A DNA stretch of 64,000 nt, from NCBI GenBank assembly GCA_020638135.1, contig JACKJE010000001.1, positions 165,923-229,922 of the forward strand. The letters run 5' to 3'. This DNA comes from Methylobacteriaceae bacterium (GTDB lineage: Bacteria; Pseudomonadota; Alphaproteobacteria; Rhizobiales; Beijerinckiaceae). A program made the translations under genes and the position numbers. Shown here piece by piece: positions 1 through 6,357 of the stretch (within the stretch, counting starts at the first letter, position 1; each line of letters starts with the position of its first letter). The notes below the pieces were generated by a model, which was not told where the DNA came from, did no database searches, and was given only the letters and a program-made list of their open reading frames with translations.

Positions 1-1011
1 GCGGCACTCGATCGCGTGGCCGAAGAAACGCACTTCGTCCTGGACCATCGACACGGGCGCGCCGGCAGCGATCCTGATCTGCGCCGAGACGAGGTCGAGG
101 CCGGTAATCATCTCCGTGACGGGATGCTCGACCTGGATGCGCGTGTTCATCTCGATGAAATAGAAGCGTCCGTCCTCGTAGAGAAATTCGATCGTGCCCG
201 CGCCCGCATATTGCAGCTCGCGCATCGCCTTGGCGCAGATTTCGCCGATCTCGGCGCGCTGCTCGGCGTTGAGCGCGGGCGAGGGGCTTTCTTCCAGCAC
301 TTTCTGGTGGCGGCGTTGCAGCGAACAGTCGCGCTCGCCGAGATGAATGGCGCCGCCATTGCCGTCGCCGAGTATCTGCACCTCGATATGGCGGGGCTTT
401 TCCAGGTATTTTTCGAGATAGACGGCGTCGTCGCCGAACGCGGCCTTGGCCTCGGTCTTCGCCGTGGCGATGGCGTGTTCGAGGTCGGCCTCGGAGCGGG
501 CGACCTTCATGCCGCGTCCGCCGCCGCCAGCCGCGGCTTTCACCAGCACGGGATAGCCGATGTCGCGCGCGATCTTCAGCGCTTCTTCCGTATCGGCCAC
601 GCCGCCTTCGGAGCCCGGCACACAGGGAATGCCGAGCCGACGCGCCGTGCGCTTGGCCTCGATCTTGTCGCCCATGATGCGGATGTGCTCGGCCTTCGGG
701 CCGATGAAAGCGATATTGTGATCGCCGAGGATTTCGGCGAAACGCGCATTCTCCGAGAGAAAGCCGTAGCCCGGATGGAGGGCGTCGGCGCCGGTGATCT
801 CGCAGGCGGCGAGCAGCGCGGGCACGTTGAGATAGGAATCGCGCGCCGGCGGCGGGCCGATGCAAACGGATTCGTCGGCGAGCCGCACATGCATCGCATT
901 GGCGTCTGCGGTCGAATAGACGGCGACCGTGGCGATGCCGAGCTCCTTCGCCGCGCGAAGGATGCGCAGGGCGATCTCGCCGCGATTTGCGATCAGGATC
1001 TTGTCGAACAT
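1..1011 (-). CDS. accC: biotin carboxylase subunit of acetyl-CoA carboxylase (partial, 3' end outside window)
   Basis: ATP-dependent carboxylation of the biotin on AccB, the first half-reaction of malonyl-CoA synthesis in the cytoplasm. The reverse strand from the ATG at 1011 reads MFDKILIANRGEIALRIL, the standard biotin carboxylase start. It continues with HPGYGFLSEN, the glycine-rich ATP-grasp loop KAAAGGGGRGMKV and MNTRIQVEHPVTE, which carries catalytic-site residues. About 337 codons lie in the window; the family is about 450 residues, so the C-terminal quarter lies off the left edge. The gene starts 4 bp after the accB stop, as expected for an accBC operon with aroQ upstream. Function is certain from the motifs. 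Confidence 0.97.
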   Translation of the reverse strand, partial: MFDKILIANRGEIALRILRAAKELGIATVAVYSTADANAMHVRLADESVCIGPPPARDSYLNVPALLAACEITGADALHPGYGFLSENARFAEILGDHNIAFIGPKAEHIRIMGDKIEAKRTARRLGIPCVPGSEGGVADTEEALKIARDIGYPVLVKAAAGGGGRGMKVARSEADLEHAIATAKTEAKAAFGDDAVYLEKYLEKPRHIEVQILGDGNGGAIHLGERDCSLQRRHQKVLEESPSPALNAEQRAEIGEICAKAMRELQYAGAGTIEFLYEDGRFYFIEMNTRIQVEHPVTEMITGLDLVSAQIRIAAGAPVSMVQDEVRFFGHAIECR

Positions 1012-1015
1012 CGGA

Positions 1016-1546
1016 TCACTCGATGATGACGAGCGTCTGGTCGTATTCGACGGGCTGGCCGTCCTCGACGAAAATGGCGGTGACGGTGCCGCCCTTGGGC
1101 GCGACGATTTCGTTGAAGGTCTTCATCGCTTCCACCAGCAGCAGCTTGTCGCCGCTCTTGACCACGGCGCCGATGTCGACGAACGCGGCGGAATCGGGAT
1201 TGGGGCGACGATAGGCGGTGCCGACCATCGGCGATTTCACCGCGCCGGGGTGGCTCGCCGGCGCGGCGGCGGCGGCCGGAGCGGCAGGGGCGGCAGGCGC
1301 GACGACGGGCGCCGGCGCAGCCACGGGAGCGGCGATGGCAGCCGGCGCAGCTGCTACGGCATACCGCGTCTCGCGCGCCACGCGGATGCGCAGGTCGCCC
1401 TTTTCGACTTCGATCTCGGTCAGGTCCGTCCCGGCCAACAGGCCGGCCAGTTCGCGCACCAGCCCGGCGTCGACGCCGGAAGCGGACGCGGCCGGGCGCG
1501 CCGGCGCGGCGGGTCTGGCGGATTTGGCGGCAGGCTTTTTCGTCAT
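1016..1546 (-). CDS. accB: biotin carboxyl carrier protein of acetyl-CoA carboxylase
   Basis: Carries the biotin that shuttles carboxyl groups between AccC and the carboxyltransferase. The 176-residue product starts at the ATG at 1546 (MTKKPAAK); the frame is open further upstream, but that part runs inside aroQ. Layout is typical: an N-terminal segment with LTEIEVEKGDLRIRV (about 42-57), an Ala/Pro-rich flexible linker (about 64-99), and a biotinyl domain ending in LVEAMKTFNEI, with the biotin-accepting lysine near residue 142. The stop lies 4 bp before the accC start and the gene follows aroQ by 10 bp, so aroQ-accB-accC is probably one transcription unit. Confidence 0.97.
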   Translation of the reverse strand: MTKKPAAKSARPAAPARPAASASGVDAGLVRELAGLLAGTDLTEIEVEKGDLRIRVARETRYAVAAAPAAIAAPVAAPAPVVAPAAPAAPAAAAAPASHPGAVKSPMVGTAYRRPNPDSAAFVDIGAVVKSGDKLLLVEAMKTFNEIVAPKGGTVTAIFVEDGQPVEYDQTLVIIE

Positions 1547-1556
1547 GGGTTCTCGC

Positions 1557-1988
1557 TCATTGCGACGGGAAGAGGGATTGCAGCGCAAGCTCGTATGAGC
1601 GCGCGCCGAATCCGAGAATGACGCCCCTGGCGACGGGCGAAATGTAGGAATGATGCCGGAAGTCTTCGCGGGCGTGCGTGTTGGACAGGTGGACTTCCAC
1701 AACATCGGCCTTGGCGCCGCGGATCGCATCATGAATGGCGATCGACGTGTGCGTATAGGCGCCGGCGTTCAGGATGACCGGCGCGCCGGCCTGGCCGGCC
1801 TCCTGGATCCAGCTGACGAGGTCGCCCTCGTTGTTGGACTGCCGGAACACGAGTTCGACGCCCTGGCCGTCCGCAAGCGCGCGCAGGCGCTTCTCGATGT
1901 CGGCCAGCGTCGCCGCGCCATAGGTCGCCGGTTCGCGCGCGCCGAGCAGGTTGAGATTGGGGCCGTTGAGAACGTAGACAGTCGTCAT
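1557..1988 (-). CDS. aroQ: type II 3-dehydroquinate dehydratase
   Basis: Converts 3-dehydroquinate to 3-dehydroshikimate, the third step of the shikimate pathway. The 143-residue product has the usual type II length. It shows NGPNLNLLG near the start (flexible active-site loop region), QSNNEGDLVSWI, the substrate-binding NAGAYTHTS and the VHLSNTHARE block with the catalytic histidine. It lies 10 bp upstream of accB on the same strand, the arrangement common in Rhizobiales. The ATG at 1988 gives the canonical start MTTVYVLNGPNLN. Confidence 0.97.
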   Translation of the reverse strand: MTTVYVLNGPNLNLLGAREPATYGAATLADIEKRLRALADGQGVELVFRQSNNEGDLVSWIQEAGQAGAPVILNAGAYTHTSIAIHDAIRGAKADVVEVHLSNTHAREDFRHHSYISPVARGVILGFGARSYELALQSLFPSQ

Positions 1989-2179
1989 CGGAGATTCCGG
2001 CGGACTTTCAGGTCCGGGCCGGTGTTCTAGCCGGCTTGGCGGGGCAGGGGAAGGGCCTGCGCGCCAGACGGCTCCATCCGGTCCGAAGGTCGAAATTCCC
2101 CCAATCGGCTCCGTTGTTTGTATCTCGGCAAGGTCTTGTCGCTAGTGTGAGCGCGATTTACCCAGCCGAAGGATGGTAC

Positions 2180-2956
2180 GTGGCGGCAGCAGCCTCGCTC
2201 ATATCAAGGCCCGATTTCCTCCAGGCGATCGACCGGCGTGACTTGTCGGTCGTGTTCCAGCCGCAGCTGACCGCCGATGGACAGTCGGTCCCCAGCGTCG
2301 AAGCGCTGCTGCGCTGGCGGCGGCCCGACGGCTCGTTCATTGGCGCCGAGAACGCCGTCGCCTTCGCCCAAAGCGCCGGCCTGATCGATGTGCTGGGTCT
2401 CTACGTCCTCGAGCAGGCCTGCTCGGCCGCGCGCGAATGGTCGGGCGTCACGCTGGCGGTCAATATTTCACCGACCCATTTCGCCAAGCCGAACTTCGCC
2501 GAAGACGTCGCCCGAGTTCTGGATGTGACCTGGTTCCCCGCGAACCGGCTCGAGATCGAGATCATCGAGAGCGCCGCTTTCGAAAATCCCGAGCACGCCA
2601 GCCGGCAGATCGAGAAACTGCATGCGATCGGCGCGCGCGTCGCGATGGACGACTTCGGCACCGGTTATTCGAGCCTTTCGCTCCTGCAGCGCTTGCCATT
2701 CGACAAGGTCAAGATCGACAAGAGCTTCATCGACGGCATTCCGGCGACGCGATCCGTCGCCATTCTCCACGCCATGATCGCGCTCGTGCGCGCGCTGGGC
2801 ATGAAAGTGACCGCCGAAGGCGTCGAGACGGTCGAGCAGCAGCGTTTTCTCAAGGCGGCCGGCTGCCACTATCTGCAGGGTTATCTCTACGCGCGCCCGC
2901 TGCCTGCGGACTCCATCCCGGCCTTTCTCGCCAAATATCAGCCCGCGCCGCGCTGA
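2180..2956 (+). CDS. EAL-domain c-di-GMP phosphodiesterase (stand-alone)
   Basis: Probable hydrolase of cyclic di-GMP to pGpG. The protein is essentially one EAL domain of about 258 residues, with no GGDEF, PAS or membrane segment. All catalytic and metal-binding signatures are visible: EALLRW at about residue 41, NIS, LEIEIIE, DDFGTGYSS, KIDKSFI, AEGVE and LQGY, so it should be active. The GTG at 2180 is chosen because AAGGA lies about 6 nt upstream. The frame is open back to a TTG at 2036, but that extension looks non-coding. It converges on the TadG-like gene at 2964 with a 7 bp gap. Lowering c-di-GMP next to surface-protein genes suggests a role in adhesion or motility, which is inference. 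Confidence 0.9.
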   Translation: MAAAASLISRPDFLQAIDRRDLSVVFQPQLTADGQSVPSVEALLRWRRPDGSFIGAENAVAFAQSAGLIDVLGLYVLEQACSAAREWSGVTLAVNISPTHFAKPNFAEDVARVLDVTWFPANRLEIEIIESAAFENPEHASRQIEKLHAIGARVAMDDFGTGYSSLSLLQRLPFDKVKIDKSFIDGIPATRSVAILHAMIALVRALGMKVTAEGVETVEQQRFLKAAGCHYLQGYLYARPLPADSIPAFLAKYQPAPR

Positions 2957-2963
2957 CTGGCTC

Positions 2964-4349
2964 TTATTGCGAGAGATAGACTGTCGCGTTCTTCGGGCCG
3001 ACCCCCTGCGGCACTGGAACTGCGGTCGCCGAATAATTCGTATTGAGGACCAGCTCCGGCCCGCCGTAGAGCAGAAGCGCATTGGCGACGATGATCGTGT
3101 AGGCCGACTGGTCGGCGACGGGCGCGGTCGAGGCGACGCCGAGAAAGCCGCGCGACAGGTAGATCGTGCCGAGCAGGTTGCGCGCGTCGTTCGACAGGAT
3201 GGCGTGCAACGCGCCCTTCGGCAGGGCGCGGTCCTCGAAGAACAGGACGCCCGCCATTTCTCCGGTGGCCGCCGCCGACAGCGAGATGTGCGTGTCCGTG
3301 CCGAAATAGACGTTCGGGAACGCGCTCCACGCGACCGGCGCGGTCGCGGTCAGATAGAAACCGACGCCGTTGCCGTTGACCGTCGAAGCGGAGTCGACGA
3401 TGAACGAACCGTCCTTGATCACATAGACGCCGGGCAACAAGGTGACGATCGCGCCGTTGCTGATGTGCAATCCGCCGCAATAGACGCCCGGCGTCAGCGA
3501 AGGGGCGCCGCCACTGACCTTGAGGTTCGTGTAAGTGCAGCCGCCGGGCACACTCGGGGTCGGCAGGCTCTGGAGCGGATCTGCCGCCGCCGGGCTGTCC
3601 GTGCCGGGCGTCGTGGAATAGTTGACGTTGATTGCGCCTGTATATCCGCCGCCCGACTGGATGCTGCGCGCGGACAGTTTTGCCGTGTCGTAGACCGAGA
3701 TGCTGTATGGCTTCGGCAGATTGGTGCTGACAAAGCAATTGGGCGCGGTCACCTTGGCGCCCTTGATCATGAGCAGGCCCGGGTTAGGCAGAAGGGCGAC
3801 GTCGATCGCGAGCAAAGAAAGCGTCAATTTGCCTTTGGCGTCGAGCGTGGGATTTGGAACAGAGGCGAGTTTCGGGTCGGTGGTCGCGAGCGAGGCGACG
3901 CACAATGGCGCGCCCCCCGATACTTTTGCGGTGGCCGTCGCCGTAACCCGGGCCGTGGGCTTGCCGACCATCGCGCCGAACCGCGTCGGCAGGTCCTGCG
4001 TCAGCGTGACGGTCACGCTCGTCATGCCGGTGGGGACGGACGTTGCGGCCCTGATGCTGGCGCCATGCGCGTTGGCCGCCACGATATTGGAGACAACGGC
4101 GGAAATGCTGCTCTGTGTGGCGTTGCCGAGGCGGGTGGCCTGCGCGCCGCCGAGCGCGGCATTGTCGGCGATCGACTGGAGCGAATGCTTGCCCGAAGTC
4201 GTGGCCGCATAGTCGATGGTCGCGCCCATGGCGACGAGAAACACCGGGGCGACGAGGGAGAAGATGACGGCGACGTTTCCGCCTGTATGTCTGGCGAGAG
4301 CCGTCCAGCAACGCGCGAGGGAACGAAGACGAGATGCGCTGCTGGTCAT
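2964..4349 (-). CDS. TadG-like secreted protein with beta-helix-like C-terminus (paralogue of 4923-6269)
   Basis: A 461-residue protein. The N-terminal segment GGNVAVIFSLVAPVF followed by IDYA (about 23-48) is the single membrane anchor of TadE/TadG-like pilus-assembly proteins. It is followed by a heptad-rich stretch with ADNAALGGAQATRL, typical of the family. The C-terminal half lacks the VWA domain of classical TadG; instead it has repeated short hydrophobic strands (PGVYCGGLHI, GVYVIKDGSFIV, NLLGTIYLSRG) suggesting a beta-helix. These blocks recur in the protein at 4923-6269, so the two are paralogues. The gene overlaps the response regulator stop by 4 bp (ATGA), implying translational coupling. 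No flp, cpa or tad ATPase genes lie nearby, so a role in a Flp pilus is not shown. Confidence 0.82.
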   Translation of the reverse strand: MTSSASRLRSLARCWTALARHTGGNVAVIFSLVAPVFLVAMGATIDYAATTSGKHSLQSIADNAALGGAQATRLGNATQSSISAVVSNIVAANAHGASIRAATSVPTGMTSVTVTLTQDLPTRFGAMVGKPTARVTATATAKVSGGAPLCVASLATTDPKLASVPNPTLDAKGKLTLSLLAIDVALLPNPGLLMIKGAKVTAPNCFVSTNLPKPYSISVYDTAKLSARSIQSGGGYTGAINVNYSTTPGTDSPAAADPLQSLPTPSVPGGCTYTNLKVSGGAPSLTPGVYCGGLHISNGAIVTLLPGVYVIKDGSFIVDSASTVNGNGVGFYLTATAPVAWSAFPNVYFGTDTHISLSAAATGEMAGVLFFEDRALPKGALHAILSNDARNLLGTIYLSRGFLGVASTAPVADQSAYTIIVANALLLYGGPELVLNTNYSATAVPVPQGVGPKNATVYLSQ

Positions 4350-4738
4350 GCCGCCGCGAGCTGTTTCTGCGCACGCAGCACGTAGCGCAGCTGATAGCTG
4401 AGCAGACGCCAGTTCACAGGCTTTGTGACGAACGAGGTTGCGCCCTCGTCATAGGCGCGGTCGATCGACTCCATGTCCTCGAGCCCTGTCACGATGACGA
4501 CGGGCAGGTGTCGCAGGGTCGGGTCGTTGCGGATCGCGCGGATCATCTGGAAACCGTTCATGACCGGCATGTCGAGATCGACGACGACGAGGTCGAACGG
4601 CTCGTTGCGCAACATCGCGAGACCCTCCTCGCCATTCTGCGCCGTCTCGACGCTGGCTGTCGGAGTCGCGAGGTAAACGCGCGCGAATTCGCAATGGATC
4701 GGATCGTCGTCGACAACCAGGATCCGTACGTTCTCCAT
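4346..4738 (-). CDS. single-domain response regulator (CheY-like receiver)
   Basis: A receiver domain of about 130 residues with no output domain. From the ATG at 4738 (MENVRILVVDDD) it shows the acidic pocket DDD at 10-12, the phospho-acceptor aspartate at about 54 in VVVDLDMPVMNG, the Thr of VTG at about 84 and the conserved lysine at about 106 in FVTKP. The frame is open to 4828, but the shorter start fits the receiver fold exactly. It sits between two TadG-like paralogues and overlaps the downstream one by 4 bp. The divergent hybrid kinase at 6358, which has an HPt domain, is a plausible phospho-donor; this is inferred from proximity only. Confidence 0.93.
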   Translation of the reverse strand: MENVRILVVDDDPIHCEFARVYLATPTASVETAQNGEEGLAMLRNEPFDLVVVDLDMPVMNGFQMIRAIRNDPTLRHLPVVIVTGLEDMESIDRAYDEGATSFVTKPVNWRLLSYQLRYVLRAQKQLAAA

Positions 4739-4922
4739 GAGAACGTAGGTATAGGCTCGATTTTGGTCGGCGCTGTCGATCACGTTCGGCTCCTCGGGCG
4801 CCAAACCTAGGAGCGAAAAGCGAAGCAAGGCTTAATCAGGCCGCCGATTCCCTTGACGCCGCGGCAGGGTATGTGGCCGACGCTCGGGATTCGATACAGA
4901 TCGGTTAAAAATTTATTGCTCG

Positions 4923-6269
4923 CTACTGCACGAGCTGCACCGTCGCGACATTGGGGCCGACGCCGCTGGGAGGCGGCACCGTCGTCGCGCCATAGTTCGT
5001 GTTGAGCTGCAGCGTCTGGTTGTCTGTGACCGAAATCGTGCGGGCGACGACGATCGTCCACGCCGAGGTCGCGCCGACCGCCGTGCCCGCGCCGCCGCCA
5101 GCGTTCTTGACGCCCACGTGTAGATCGCCACGCGAAAGATAGATGGTGCCGAGCAGGTTCGGCGCGTTGCGGCTCTCGAACTTGTGTGTCTGGTGGAGCG
5201 GGGCGAGACGATCCTCGAACATCAGAATGCCCGCGAAGGCGCCGGCGGACGGGGCCGTCAGCGAGATCGTGGAGCCAGCCTTGACCTCGACCGTCGCGCC
5301 CGCGCCCGTCAGGTAGAGCGTCACGCCGCTTCCCGACAAAGTCGCACTCGACTTGACGGTCAGGGGGCCGTCCTTGATGACATAGGTCCCCCCGAGCAGA
5401 TTGACGCTGGCGTTGGAGCCAACCTCGATCCCGCCACAATAGACGCCGGGCGACAGGCTCTGGGAGCCGGACGTCACTTTGAAATTGTTGTAGGTGCAGC
5501 CGCCGACGATGGGCGGCGGCAGGCTCGCGAGCGGGTCGGAGATGGCCGGACAATCGGTCTGCGGCGACGGCGCGAAGCTCGAAACGCCGTCGGCCTGCGC
5601 GCCGCCGCTCGAACAGAGCCGACCATACTGCATCTGCGCGCCGTTCGAGATGGAAACGCCGTCGGTAGCGATCGAATCCGACGCGATCTGGCACCCCGTC
5701 GCCTGAACCCGCGCGACATCCACCTCGAGCGTCTTGCCCTGCGACGTGTCGAGCCCGATCATGCAGATCGGCTGCGTATTGCCGACAGCCCGCGCCTGCG
5801 CGCTGACGCTGACGCGCATGTTCATCAGCCCGACGTAGTTGTTGACGACCGAGGATGTGGTGCGGCTGGCCTGCACCGACACGATCGTGTTGTTGGACCT
5901 TAACGAACTGGTCGCCGTGAGTGAAGAATCCGTCGAACCGCCGTGCGTCGCGACATAGCGCTGGACCGCCTGATCGACTGTCGAGCTTGTCGCATTGGCG
6001 AGGCGCAGCGCCTGGGCGCCGGCGATAGCCGCGCCGTCGACGACGGTCTGCAAGGAGGACCGCGAGCCGACGAGGCGGGTGTAGTCAATGGCGGCGCCGG
6101 CCGCCAGGGCGAGAACTGGCGCGGCGATCGAGAAGAGAATGGCGACGCTGCCGGCGCGGTCGCGCACGAGCGCGCGCAGCCGATCGCGTCCTGACGCGCG
6201 GCTGGCAACCTGTCTCGAATGATCGCGGGCGGCCGGCAACAGCAATCTCCTTACGACAAACGTAACCAT
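4923..6269 (-). CDS. TadG-like secreted protein with beta-helix-like C-terminus
   Basis: A 448-residue protein from the ATG at 6269. The frame extends to 6464, but that part would overlap the divergent kinase gene. After a basic leader it has the TadE/G-type anchor GSVAILFSIAAPVLALAAGAA with IDYTRL, then VVDGAAIAGAQALRLANAT. The C-terminal half carries the same block order as the protein at 2964 (SPGVYCGGIEV, GTYVIKDGPLTV, GILMFEDRLAP, NLLGTIYLSRGDL). No VWA domain is seen. It lies 184 bp upstream of the response regulator on the same strand, so tadG-like, regulator, tadG-like may be one operon. Probably exported or anchored in the envelope; its actual function is unknown. Confidence 0.82.
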   Translation of the reverse strand: MVTFVVRRLLLPAARDHSRQVASRASGRDRLRALVRDRAGSVAILFSIAAPVLALAAGAAIDYTRLVGSRSSLQTVVDGAAIAGAQALRLANATSSTVDQAVQRYVATHGGSTDSSLTATSSLRSNNTIVSVQASRTTSSVVNNYVGLMNMRVSVSAQARAVGNTQPICMIGLDTSQGKTLEVDVARVQATGCQIASDSIATDGVSISNGAQMQYGRLCSSGGAQADGVSSFAPSPQTDCPAISDPLASLPPPIVGGCTYNNFKVTSGSQSLSPGVYCGGIEVGSNASVNLLGGTYVIKDGPLTVKSSATLSGSGVTLYLTGAGATVEVKAGSTISLTAPSAGAFAGILMFEDRLAPLHQTHKFESRNAPNLLGTIYLSRGDLHVGVKNAGGGAGTAVGATSAWTIVVARTISVTDNQTLQLNTNYGATTVPPPSGVGPNVATVQLVQ

Positions 6270-6357
6270 CAGACGCAAATCAATTCTTAAAGTCGTTCGC
6301 GCAAACTGCCGGCACTGTGACCGCTCGTCCCCGACGCGGTTCCGGCGTGAGGGCCCT

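Noticed and set aside
2967..4385. Plus-strand open frame of 472 codons opposite the first TadG-like gene
   Set aside because: The minus strand has the anchor and paralogous blocks, and the plus frame is shadow-like.
2964..6269. Complete Tad/Flp pilus locus
   Set aside because: No flp pilin, prepilin peptidase, secretin or ATPase gene is present, and the TadG-like proteins lack the VWA domain.
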